Both the position numbers and the translations under genes were made by a program. A stretch of DNA of 64,000 nucleotides, from NCBI RefSeq assembly GCF_046614695.1, contig NZ_JBKKHQ010000025.1, positions 1 through 64,000 of the forward strand, read 5' to 3'. Below are positions 16,661 to 24,878 of this stretch, piece after piece (the first letter of the stretch is position 1; each line of letters begins with the position of its first letter). This stretch comes from Pokkaliibacter sp046614695. Its GTDB lineage: Bacteria; Pseudomonadota; Gammaproteobacteria; Pseudomonadales; Balneatricaceae. Under the pieces are notes generated by a model. The model ran no database searches, had not been told where the DNA came from, and saw only the letters and a program-made list of their open reading frames with translations.

Positions 16661-17657
16661 ACCAACTCCGCGTAAATTACCTCCTCGTCAGGATGATGCG
16701 CCACGTGGTGGTGCTGTCAGTCATCGGGTCGGGCGTTTTGATCGTCTGCGTGCCTGGGCTCGCCATCACCGTCAGGAAGGCAGAACCAGTCTTGGGAAAC
16801 TACTGAGATCGCCGCTGTCCAGCATGATGACATTGCTGGTGATTGCCATTGCTCTGGCGCTGCCGGGGCTGCTCTATGTGGTGTTCAATAATGTCTCCCA
16901 GCTCAGTGGTGAGCTGGGGCAGTCGACTCGCGTGACCGTCTACCTGACCGATGCCGTCAGTCAGGAGGAGGGGGAGTCTCTGGCCTATGAGTTAAGCCGG
17001 GATAATCTCTGGCAGGATGTGCGCTATATCTCCAAGGCACAGGCGTTGAAAGAATACGAAGATCTGTCCGGGTTAACCGATGTGCTGGAAGGGCTGGATA
17101 CCAATCCTCTGCCCGCAGTGATTGTTCTGCAACCTGCAAGACAGCTGACCTCACTGCAGGCGTCCATGAGTCTGGAGAAACTCAAGGCGATGCCTGAGGT
17201 GGAAGATGCCCAGCTGGACCTGGAATGGGTGCAGCGCCTGCATGCGATCCTGGATATTGCCAAGCGTGTGGTTATTGCGCTGTCTGGCTTCTTCGGCGTC
17301 GCCGTGTTGCTGGTGGTGGGCAACACCATTCGTTTATCCATTGAAAGCCGTCGTGAAGAAATCGTCGTTATCAAACTGGTGGGCGGCACCAATGCCTATG
17401 TGCGTCGTCCTTTCCTTTATACCGGTTTATGGTACGGACTGTTTGGCGGCTTGCTTGCCTGGTTATTGGTGAGCATTGCGCTTTGGTGGTTATCCGAGCC
17501 AGTGACGCAGTTGGGTATGCTGTATCAGAGCTCTTTCAATCTGACCGGCCTGGACCTGCAGGCGACCTGCTCGATGCTGGCAAGTGCTGTGTTTCTGGGG
17601 GTACTGGGAGCCTGGCTGGCGGTTGGAAGGCACCTGTCCTCAATCCAGCCGCACTGA
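16653..17657 (+). CDS. ftsX: Cell division protein FtsX
   Basis: Membrane partner of FtsE with four transmembrane segments: one near residue 50, a periplasmic domain of about 100 residues, then three close to the C-terminus. The chosen start is GTG at 16653, which has GGAGGG nine bases upstream and overlaps the ftsE stop; it gives 334 residues and a cytoplasmic N-terminus rich in Arg and Pro (HRPTPRKLPPRQDD). The open frame continues 18 codons further upstream within ftsE. Confidence 0.95.
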   Translation: MHRPTPRKLPPRQDDAPRGGAVSHRVGRFDRLRAWARHHRQEGRTSLGKLLRSPLSSMMTLLVIAIALALPGLLYVVFNNVSQLSGELGQSTRVTVYLTDAVSQEEGESLAYELSRDNLWQDVRYISKAQALKEYEDLSGLTDVLEGLDTNPLPAVIVLQPARQLTSLQASMSLEKLKAMPEVEDAQLDLEWVQRLHAILDIAKRVVIALSGFFGVAVLLVVGNTIRLSIESRREEIVVIKLVGGTNAYVRRPFLYTGLWYGLFGGLLAWLLVSIALWWLSEPVTQLGMLYQSSFNLTGLDLQATCSMLASAVFLGVLGAWLAVGRHLSSIQPH

Positions 17658-17743
17658 TCGCTACCGGGTTTTTGAAACATCTTGTTATGCACAGTGACCG
17701 CCCGGTGCCCCGATTGCGAGTAAGATTGTCGCTGTAATGAAAC

Positions 17744-17772
17744 TTGAGTTTAGCCCGAGATTGGGTTAAATA
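17744..17772 (+). promoter_or_regulatory. Candidate sigma-70 promoter of rpoH
   Basis: TTGAGT, 17-base spacer, TAAATA, about 130 bases upstream of the rpoH start. Confidence 0.5.
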
Positions 17773-17821
17773 AAGCCGCTGAAAGATCCACCGTTATGCC
17801 CTTACGAGGGTATCCCGAGCA

Positions 17822-17849
17822 GGAACTTGTTCCCACATTCGGTGTCTCA
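17822..17849 (+). promoter_or_regulatory. Candidate sigma-E promoter of rpoH
   Basis: GGAACTT, 16-base spacer, TCTCA. The -35 is a perfect sigma-E element and the -10 differs from TCTGA in one base. E. coli rpoH P3 is a sigma-E promoter of the same form. Confidence 0.6.
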
Positions 17850-17900
17850 ATAAGTATGAACGGTGTTCTTATCACGTTGGATGATAGTAGAGGTAAACAC

Positions 17901-18767
17901 ATGAGTCGTAGTCTTCTGCCTGTAGATGTAATGTCCCCAGGTCGTAACCTTGAGGGCTACATCCACGCTGTCAATGGCATTCCTATGCTGACAGTGGAGG
18001 AAGAAAAAGAGCTGGGTGAGAAGCTGTTTTACGAAAATGACCTGGCTGCTGCACAGCGTATGGTTTTAGCCCACCTGCGTTTTGTTGTGCATATCGCAAA
18101 AAGTTATTCCGGTTATGGCCTGAACCAGGCTGACCTGATTCAGGAAGGTAATATCGGCCTGATGAAAGCGGTGCGCCGTTTTGACCCGAACGTCGGTGTT
18201 CGTCTGGTGTCCTTTGCTGTGCATTGGATCAAGGCAGAGATGCACGAGTTCATCCTGCGTAACTGGCGTATCGTTAAGGTCGCGACCACCAAGGCGCAGC
18301 GTAAAATGTTCTTCAACCTGCGCAGCGCTAAAAAGAAACTGGCATGGTTCACTCACGATGAAGTGAATTCAGTTGCTGAAAGTCTGGGTGTCGATCCTCA
18401 GGTCGTCCGTGAAATGGAAGGTCGTCTGACTGCTCAGGATATGGCTTTTGATGCCGGTACCGATGATGACGATGACAAGGCCTACCAGGCACCTGCTTTC
18501 TTTCTGGAAGACAAGCGCGCTGATCCGGCGCGGCAGCTGGAAGACTCTCAGTGGGAGTCTCACTCCAACGCAGGACTCGGCGCTGCAATGGAAGGACTGG
18601 ATGCCCGCAGTCGTGACATCCTGCAGCGACGTTGGTTGTCTGAGGAGAAATCCACGCTTCACGAACTGGCTGCAGAATATAACGTTTCAGCTGAACGTAT
18701 TCGTCAGCTTGAGAAAAGCGCAATGAAGAAGTTGCGCAGTCAAATGGAAACGGTGCTCGCCGCTTAA
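17901..18767 (+). CDS. rpoH: Heat-shock sigma factor RpoH (sigma-32)
   Basis: Directs RNA polymerase to heat-shock genes. The 288 residues match E. coli RpoH closely (DLIQEGNIGLMKAVRRF in region 2.1-2.2, SFAVHWIKAEMHEF in 2.4). The RpoH-specific box QRKMFFNLR is at about 134-142, and the region 4.2 helix-turn-helix ends in AERIRQLEKSAMKKLR. The frame is open from 17796 but ATG at 17901 (after AGAGGTAAACAC) gives the family start. The 240-base upstream region holds the two promoter candidates and could form the temperature-sensing mRNA structure known for rpoH. Confidence 0.97.
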   Translation: MSRSLLPVDVMSPGRNLEGYIHAVNGIPMLTVEEEKELGEKLFYENDLAAAQRMVLAHLRFVVHIAKSYSGYGLNQADLIQEGNIGLMKAVRRFDPNVGVRLVSFAVHWIKAEMHEFILRNWRIVKVATTKAQRKMFFNLRSAKKKLAWFTHDEVNSVAESLGVDPQVVREMEGRLTAQDMAFDAGTDDDDDKAYQAPAFFLEDKRADPARQLEDSQWESHSNAGLGAAMEGLDARSRDILQRRWLSEEKSTLHELAAEYNVSAERIRQLEKSAMKKLRSQMETVLAA

Positions 18768-18778
18768 GGCGAAGCCAA

Positions 18779-18800
18779 ACACCCCGCTTCGGCGGGGTGT
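18779..18800 (+). terminator. Terminator hairpin after rpoH
   Basis: ACACCCCGC / TTCG / GCGGGGTGT perfect stem with UUCG loop, 11 bases after the stop. The T-run is poor (GGTGTTTC), so termination may be partial. Confidence 0.6.
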
Positions 18801-18868
18801 GGTGTTTCTGGTGCTACAAAATGATGGCAGGGCAGGATGCCCGTCTCACATCCAGGAGGATGATGGCT

Positions 18869-19768
18869 ATGTCGCGTACCTTTCGTATTTTGACCCGTAC
18901 CTGTGCGGGTTTGCTTCCTCTCTCTCTGATGAGTCTCCCTGTGCTGGCGGCCACGGTTGCTACCAACCAGCCCGCTGCTGTTTCCGCTAAGCCTCCGGTG
19001 ATGCTTGCTAACAATTATGAAGCGGGTGTTGTGCTGGCCAATTATTGGGTCAGTGAAAAGCTGGATGGCGTCCGCGCCTACTGGGACGGTGAACACCTGA
19101 TGACGCGAGGTGGTTATCCCATTCAGGCGCCTGAATGGTTCATTGCCCATTTTCCTAACCAGCCTATGGATGGCGAACTCTGGATTGATCGTGGCCGCTT
19201 TGCGGAGGTCTCCGGCATTATTCGTCAGGAGCAACCCGATGATGGGTTGTGGATGAAAGTGAAGTTCATGGCCTACGACCTGCCTGGCTTTCCCGGAAAC
19301 TTTAACCGGCGTGATCAGGCCCTCGGCGAAGTGATCGCAATGATTAATCAGCCCTGGGTGCAACACGTTGAGCAGCAGCGTGTGAACAACGAGTCTGAGC
19401 TGGCGACCTGGTTGGGGAATGTTGAGCATCGGGGTGGCGAAGGGCTGATGCTGAAGCGAGGAGATTCGCTTTATCATGCCAAGCGTTCCGATGACATGCT
19501 CAAGTACAAACGCCATGAGGATGCCGAGGCCACGGTGATTGGTTACTTGCCGGGGAAAGGTCGTCTGAAAGGGCAACTGGGCGCTTTGATTGTGCGTAAC
19601 GAGACTGGTCAGGAGTTTCGTCTGGGCAGTGGCCTTTCGGATGCTGAGCGAATGTCTCCGCCGCCGGTGGGCTCAGTGGTCACCTACCGCTTTGATGGTA
19701 AAACCTCCTCCGGACTGCCGCGTTTTGCCCGCTTTTTGAGGATTCGCCCGGACTATACCCCTGAATAA
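18869..19768 (+). CDS. Exported ATP-dependent DNA ligase (Lig E type)
   Basis: A 299-residue minimal ATP-dependent ligase: nucleotidyltransferase domain with the adenylated Lys in SEKLDGVRAYWDG (motif I), MDGELWIDRGRF (motif III), GGEGLMLKR (motif IV), MLKYKRHEDAEATV (motif V), then an OB domain ending FLRIRPDYT. The N-terminus (MSRTFRILTRTCAGLL..., cut near VLA-ATVA) is a signal peptide, so it should act in the periplasm, as reported for Lig E proteins. ATG at 18869 is chosen because AGGAGG ends nine bases before it; ATGs at 18860 and 18863 are too close. Proposed roles of the family are repair of incoming or extracellular DNA. Confidence 0.88.
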   Translation: MSRTFRILTRTCAGLLPLSLMSLPVLAATVATNQPAAVSAKPPVMLANNYEAGVVLANYWVSEKLDGVRAYWDGEHLMTRGGYPIQAPEWFIAHFPNQPMDGELWIDRGRFAEVSGIIRQEQPDDGLWMKVKFMAYDLPGFPGNFNRRDQALGEVIAMINQPWVQHVEQQRVNNESELATWLGNVEHRGGEGLMLKRGDSLYHAKRSDDMLKYKRHEDAEATVIGYLPGKGRLKGQLGALIVRNETGQEFRLGSGLSDAERMSPPPVGSVVTYRFDGKTSSGLPRFARFLRIRPDYTPE

Positions 19769-19813
19769 CCTGAGTATTGTGGCCTGATTACAGCCCGGTA
19801 CTCACTCTATTTG

Positions 19814-20446
19814 CTAGCTCAGCCATTGGCCCATAAGTGCAATGGCTGATTTCACCATCGCCACCACCAGCGTGGCGACAAATGTGGTGCTCAATACTGA
19901 CAACACCACGCTCAAGAGTAACAGCACTCCATCTTTTTCAATCATTCCCAAGGCCAGCACTGCCAGTGTCCATGCCGGCAGAAGGTTCCCGAAGGGAATC
20001 GGCAGAATCAGAATCACGACTTGCACCATGGCTAATAGCGCCAGTAAGCACTGTCCAGGCTTGCCACGGGCAAAGGGAGGGCGTGGGCGGGTGAGTTTCT
20101 CAATTTTGCTGATCCAGGGGCAGATCTTCCGGCATAACCGATGAAAGTCGCGGGTGGCGAGGGAGCGTTTTGCTATCCAGTCGGGTAGCCAAGGCTGTTC
20201 GCGCCCAAGAAGCATTTGCCAGGTCACGATCAGCAGTGGCAAGCCCGTCAGTGTCGAAAGGCCCGGAATGCCCAGTGGTAGCAGATTGGGCAAGGTGAAG
20301 ATAAACAACAGCATGCCAAAAGAGCGTGCACCTAAAGCCTCCATCAACTCTCCGAGGGAGAGCCGCGGAGCGCTATGGGTACTGGCCAGTACCATCAGCA
20401 AGGTGGAAGTCCGGTGGGAATTATCGGGAGGAAGAGACTGGCTCAT
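19814..20446 (-). CDS. ExoD family membrane protein
   Basis: About 210 residues with at least four hydrophobic segments (SFGMLLFIFTLPNLLPLG, LSTLTGLPLLIVTWQMLLG, LLALLAMVQVVILILPI, AWTLAVLALGMIEKDGVLLLL). The pattern GxRSFGxLLFIFxLPNLLP and IPFGNLLPA is that of the ExoD/exopolysaccharide-synthesis family, whose biochemical role is unknown. The frame is open up to 20512; I favour the ATG at 20446 (MSQSLPPDNS) but ATG at 20479 is possible. Last gene of a minus-strand run from 24763. Confidence 0.75.
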   Translation of the reverse strand: MSQSLPPDNSHRTSTLLMVLASTHSAPRLSLGELMEALGARSFGMLLFIFTLPNLLPLGIPGLSTLTGLPLLIVTWQMLLGREQPWLPDWIAKRSLATRDFHRLCRKICPWISKIEKLTRPRPPFARGKPGQCLLALLAMVQVVILILPIPFGNLLPAWTLAVLALGMIEKDGVLLLLSVVLSVLSTTFVATLVVAMVKSAIALMGQWLS

Positions 20447-20529
20447 GCCGACACTCAGTGGCTGGGGAGCTTTGATCATAACAGTTGCAGGGCAGAAAAC
20501 GGCGAAGCGCAATAGTCTGTTAAGACTTG

Positions 20530-21156
20530 TCAGGACCGGTAATTATCCAGTTGAGACTGATTGTCATCACGTTGGTAGTTTTGAGGTGGCATAAAAAGCA
20601 TCTCGGGCAGGCGCTCCCGGTGAAATTCCAGTGCCCGGAAAATGGTTAATCCGTCTCGCTGCAGTTCGAGCATGGCGCCATCAAAGGTGATACAGGCTTG
20701 TAGTGGCGGGTTAACCGGCTGGCTGTCGACTATGCCAATTTGCATCAGGTCACAGGGTTCACCGGCAATAAAGCGGGTGCCGGTTCGGCGTGTTGCCGTG
20801 CCCTGTGGATTAAAAAGCAGGGGAGGGAACAGGCTTTGAGCATCGGCGAGAGTCACTGGAGTGAACTCCTGATCGTCCTCAGCAAGCCCGTCGCCGACCG
20901 GAAATACGTAACTTTCCGCACCGGGGTAATAGTTCAGGAGCAGCACGGTACCGCCCGCGACGGAGCGTCCTAGAGGAGGCAGCTCCAGCCGCAGGTGGCG
21001 AAGCTTGCCATAATAATGAATGACCATCGGGCCTTGACCCAGGTTGATCTGGCCGAGGGCGCGGAATCCACTGCTGGGCGTGGGCAGCTCGGCATGGCTA
21101 AACGGGCTGGTCATCAATGTGCCTAGAAGCACGAAAATACCCGTTAGCTGTCGCAT
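20530..21156 (-). CDS. Secreted protein of unknown function
   Basis: A 208-residue protein with a clear signal peptide (MRQLTGIFVLLGTLMTSPFSHA, cut before ELPTP). The mature part is rich in beta-type segments, has two cysteines (GEPCDL, LQACIT) that could form a disulfide, and no membrane segment or lipobox. I do not recognise the family. The ATG overlaps the rnz stop by one base (TGATG), so translation is coupled to rnz. About 80 bases separate it from the ExoD-like gene. Confidence 0.75.
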   Translation of the reverse strand: MRQLTGIFVLLGTLMTSPFSHAELPTPSSGFRALGQINLGQGPMVIHYYGKLRHLRLELPPLGRSVAGGTVLLLNYYPGAESYVFPVGDGLAEDDQEFTPVTLADAQSLFPPLLFNPQGTATRRTGTRFIAGEPCDLMQIGIVDSQPVNPPLQACITFDGAMLELQRDGLTIFRALEFHRERLPEMLFMPPQNYQRDDNQSQLDNYRS

Positions 21157-22121
21157 CAGTGGTCTTCCTGTGGGGCGTATTGCTCCAGTTCAAAATGCTT
21201 GTTGAGGACTACGCGATGCAGGTCGTTCGCCAGTACCAGCGATCCTTCATAGACACTTTGGGCCTCTGATTGCAGGGCTGTCATACCCTCTGCGGAGTGG
21301 TAGCGGGCACTGAAGTGATTGAGCACGAGATGAGGAAGCTGATGCTTCTGGCAAAAGCGGGCAATGAGCTGGGCGCTTGAATGGCCATGCTGATTACCGA
21401 CGGCATCCAGATGGGCTTGTAAAAAGGTGGCTTCATGCATGACCAGATGGGTATTGGGCATCAGTGGTGTCAGACATTCCGGGTTGCCATTATCGCCACA
21501 GAGGATGGCTTTGCGTGGTGCCCGTCCTGTGATGATGTAATCCCGGCCATCCAGTCGCTTACCGGCAAACTCGACAGTCTCTGCCCTGGCAAGCTGGCCC
21601 CACAGTGGCCCGGCTGGAACGCCTTCGCGTTTGAGCCTCGCTGTATCCAGCTGACCTTCGAGGCGCTTTTCCGAAAACGCAAAGGCATAGCTGTCGGTTC
21701 TGTGCTCCAGCAGGGTGACTTCCACTTCAAAATCAGCGATGGATAAGGGCTGCGTGAGTGTTTCCAGAGCGATGAAATCGAGTTCAAACCCCAGGGTGGT
21801 CTGCGTTGCTGGCAGCATGACCTCAAGAATCGACTGAATAGCCGCCGGAGCAACGAGTCGAAGCGGTGTTTTTCTGCCTTGCATGGACGCCGTCGCCAGA
21901 AGCCCCGGTAATCCAAAACAGTGATCGCCATGGACGTGGGAAATGAACAGGGTATCCAGACGACTTAAGGTGAGGCCGGAGCCAATCAGCCGGTGTTGAG
22001 TGCCCTCGCCACAGTCCACCAGATGCCATGCAGGGTTACCTTCGATACGGATAGCGGTAGCAGACACATTGCGGCGACGGGTGGGAATGGCCGCTGAGGT
22101 ACCAAGAAAGAGCAGCTCCAT
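21156..22121 (-). CDS. rnz: Ribonuclease Z
   Basis: Metallo-beta-lactamase-fold endonuclease that trims tRNA 3' ends; in organisms encoding CCA it is often called RNase BN. The 321 residues start MELLFLGTSAAIPTRRRN. The zinc motif SHVHGDHCFGLPG is near residue 63, a second His comes from HEATF, and the last ligand from LNHFSARY. ATG at 22121 has GGAG upstream and places the gene clear of galM; the open frame runs on to 22208 inside galM. Confidence 0.92.
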   Translation of the reverse strand: MELLFLGTSAAIPTRRRNVSATAIRIEGNPAWHLVDCGEGTQHRLIGSGLTLSRLDTLFISHVHGDHCFGLPGLLATASMQGRKTPLRLVAPAAIQSILEVMLPATQTTLGFELDFIALETLTQPLSIADFEVEVTLLEHRTDSYAFAFSEKRLEGQLDTARLKREGVPAGPLWGQLARAETVEFAGKRLDGRDYIITGRAPRKAILCGDNGNPECLTPLMPNTHLVMHEATFLQAHLDAVGNQHGHSSAQLIARFCQKHQLPHLVLNHFSARYHSAEGMTALQSEAQSVYEGSLVLANDLHRVVLNKHFELEQYAPQEDH

Positions 22122-22173
22122 GCCGGACTCCAAAACAGGTAAAACTGTACTTAACCACAGCCTGTCTTTGACG

Positions 22174-23208
22174 TCATCTTCCGTTGGGCGCAGCCGGGGT
22201 GAAGTCATAGCAGCTGTGCTGCTGATAACTGCGTCGTGGTGAGTAAATCACCGCCTCGGCCAACTCCGTATTAACCTGATTGGGTCGGCACTGTGCTTCC
22301 AGGCAAAAGCCATCGTGGGGGAAATAGTGCCGTCCACCTTTGCCATGGGCGTGATCAAGGCCGTTGCCGGTGTAAAACTGCAGCGCTGGTTGATCGCTAA
22401 AGAACCGTAGACGGCGGCCATTGTCACTCTGGACCTCAGCCATGACTCGATAACCTTCGCCTTCAGGCAGATAGCAATGATCAAAGCCTCCCATGAGTTC
22501 AAGTTCGCCAGGCAACTGCTCAAGGCGCTCATGAATGGTGACGGCTGCCTGAAGATCCAGCGCGGTACCGGCAACCTCCACTGTCCTCACCGGAATGCTG
22601 TGTTCATCCGGAATCAGGACCTGCGCGGCGTGAATGCAGAAGTGATGCTGGTCCAACCCCGGTAAGGTCGGCGTCAGGCTGAAATAAGGATGCGAGGTCA
22701 AATTCAGCGGACAGCGCTGACTCACCTTCGCCCAGTAACGCAGGTGTAGCTCAAAATCCCTTTCAAGACGATATTCCAGCTCAATCTGGATATCCGCCGG
22801 ATAACCAGTGCTGTCCTTGTCGAGCCGACAGGCCAGTCTTACCGAAGGGGAAGGGGCATCAGGGTCATAGGAGACCAGTGACCAGTCCCTCATTCCGGTG
22901 CCCTGGCTGCCGCCATGCAGATGATTGATGCCGTCCTCATTGCACTCTAGCTGAATCTGCTGCTCATCAAGAGCGAAGGAGCCAGCCGCAATGCGATTGG
23001 CCCAAGGGCCCGCAATAGCGCCAAAGTGAGCATTGTCCTGGCGGTAGTCGGACAGGCGCTCATAGCCGAGCAGCACATCTTCCATCATACCGTGGCGGTC
23101 AGGCACCCAAAGGCTTAGCAGTCGTGCGCCGAAGGTGCCGATTTCGACCCGGATGCCCTGACTGGCGGACTGCAGGGTAAAGCGACGCGTTGTCTGATCA
23201 GCGTTCAA
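22174..23208 (-). CDS. galM: Aldose 1-epimerase (mutarotase)
   Basis: Interconverts alpha and beta anomers of hexoses. The 344 residues carry the substrate-binding GPWANRIA (about 66-73), the first conserved His in NHLHGG, the catalytic His in LTSHPYFSL and the catalytic Glu in GFCLEAQCRPNQVN. No other galactose gene is nearby. Its start overlaps the end of the Aer-like gene by 11 bases, so it is transcribed and probably translated with it. Confidence 0.92.
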   Translation of the reverse strand: MNADQTTRRFTLQSASQGIRVEIGTFGARLLSLWVPDRHGMMEDVLLGYERLSDYRQDNAHFGAIAGPWANRIAAGSFALDEQQIQLECNEDGINHLHGGSQGTGMRDWSLVSYDPDAPSPSVRLACRLDKDSTGYPADIQIELEYRLERDFELHLRYWAKVSQRCPLNLTSHPYFSLTPTLPGLDQHHFCIHAAQVLIPDEHSIPVRTVEVAGTALDLQAAVTIHERLEQLPGELELMGGFDHCYLPEGEGYRVMAEVQSDNGRRLRFFSDQPALQFYTGNGLDHAHGKGGRHYFPHDGFCLEAQCRPNQVNTELAEAVIYSPRRSYQQHSCYDFTPAAPNGR

Positions 23209-24763
23209 AGCGTTCCACCAAGCCGCGCAGGGTCTCTGATGCGTTTAACAAATCCATGGTGGCCTGATTGGCACGGCTGGCCAGAGCAGCGCTGTCCTGA
23301 GACAGCGACGAAATACTGGTCACCTGACGGCTGATGTCATCCGCGACATGAGCTTGTTCTTCCGCGGCGACACCAATCTGCTCACTCATGTCTTTCAACA
23401 CGGAGATCGAGCCCTGGATCTGATCCAGCGCCTGACTGCTTTCGTTCACTTTAAGCAGACCTTTCTCGGCCACTTCCAGACCTTGCTGGGCCGCCTGAAC
23501 TGCGGTGGTCGCGCCACTTCGCAGGTTCTCGATAATCTCGTGAATATGCTGGGTGGAGGATTGGGTCCGGTTAGCCAGTGAACGCACTTCATCGGCGACG
23601 ACGGCAAAACCGCGTCCCTGTTCACCTGCGCGGGCCGCCTCAATCGCTGCATTCAATGCCAGCAGGTTCGTTTGCTCGGCGATAGTGCGAATAATATCCA
23701 CAGCCTCTGTGATCTTCAGTGTATGGCTATCGAGCTCATTCACGGAGTCACTCATGTGCTGTACCTGGCTCGCCAGTGCTTCGATAGAGTCCAGGGTTTC
23801 ACGTGCGACCGCTTTACCTTTATCAGCGATGACAGCGGCTCGCTGGCTTTCTTCGGACGACCGCTGAACATTGCCTGAGACCTCATTGATGGTGGCTGCC
23901 ATTTCGTGCATGGCAGAAGCCGTCTGTTCGGTTTCCGCCTGCTGGCTCTGTAGGGAGGTCAGGGTCTGCTGGTTGGCGCCGCCGGCATCGGTGGCTCTGG
24001 TGGAGACAAAGTTTGAAGCGTCACTGATCCGCGTGAGAATAGTGCCCAGTCGGGCCTGCTCACTGATCAGGGCCATTTCCAGTCGGCCAAATGGCCCTGG
24101 GGTATCGGTATAGGTCTGGGCGATCAGTGGGTCACTGAACGAGCGTTCTGCACGCTTCATCACGCCATCAAGACGTTTTTTGATAAGCAGGTCATTCACC
24201 AGCGCGCCTGCCAGTAACAGTACCATCAGGAGCGGGGCGCTGATCATGGGATCAAGGAAGGTGATCAGCAGCGGGATCAGAATCAGCAAAACAATCCACT
24301 GCCAGCGGGTGAGTACCCAGTGCAGGGCATGTGAGCGTACGGCAGCGCCGCCATTATTGATGCGTTTGTAAAGCGCCGTCGCTCGACGGACCTGATTTTT
24401 ACTTGGCACGGTGCGCACGGATTCATAGCCCACGACTTCGCCCTGCTCCAGAATGGGTGTGACGTAGGCGCTGACCCAATAGAAGTCTCCGTTCTTGCAG
24501 CGGTTTTTGACGATACCCATCCAGGGCTCGCGGCGCTTAAGGGTTTCCCACATATGCGCAAAGACCGACGGCGGCATGTCAGGATGACGGACGAGATTAT
24601 GCGGACTGCCGATCAGTTCGGCCTTATCAAAGCCACTGATCGCGATAAAGGCTTGATTACAGTAAGTAATCTGGCCTTTTTTATCGGTGGTGGAAATGAG
24701 CTTTTCAGTCGGCTTGAAGGTTCTTTCTGTGTCCGTGACTGGCAAGTTCTTACGCATAGGCAA
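23198..24763 (-). CDS. Aer-like energy-taxis receptor (PAS methyl-accepting protein)
   Basis: A 521-residue receptor: PAS domain at 20-125, two neighbouring hydrophobic segments at about 155-200 (WQWIVLLILIPLLITFL, ISAPLLMVLLLAGALV), then a signalling domain with the hairpin tip EQTNLLALNAAIEAARAGEQGRGFAVVADEVR. The PAS keeps the residues that bind FAD in E. coli Aer: RHPDMP (Arg, His, Asp) and the Trp in EPWMGIVKNR. It should therefore sense redox state of the electron transport chain, and signal through CheA/CheW. First gene of the minus-strand run that continues with galM. Confidence 0.92.
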   Translation of the reverse strand: MPMRKNLPVTDTERTFKPTEKLISTTDKKGQITYCNQAFIAISGFDKAELIGSPHNLVRHPDMPPSVFAHMWETLKRREPWMGIVKNRCKNGDFYWVSAYVTPILEQGEVVGYESVRTVPSKNQVRRATALYKRINNGGAAVRSHALHWVLTRWQWIVLLILIPLLITFLDPMISAPLLMVLLLAGALVNDLLIKKRLDGVMKRAERSFSDPLIAQTYTDTPGPFGRLEMALISEQARLGTILTRISDASNFVSTRATDAGGANQQTLTSLQSQQAETEQTASAMHEMAATINEVSGNVQRSSEESQRAAVIADKGKAVARETLDSIEALASQVQHMSDSVNELDSHTLKITEAVDIIRTIAEQTNLLALNAAIEAARAGEQGRGFAVVADEVRSLANRTQSSTQHIHEIIENLRSGATTAVQAAQQGLEVAEKGLLKVNESSQALDQIQGSISVLKDMSEQIGVAAEEQAHVADDISRQVTSISSLSQDSAALASRANQATMDLLNASETLRGLVERFER

Positions 24764-24878
24764 TTATCCTGACCGTGCTTAGCCAGGCGAAGCCGTGGCT
24801 TAGTGGAAAAGGGCACAAGGGAATTTCCACTAAGCATAGAACAGATATACACAAATGCATGTTCCTGAAACGGCGCAG

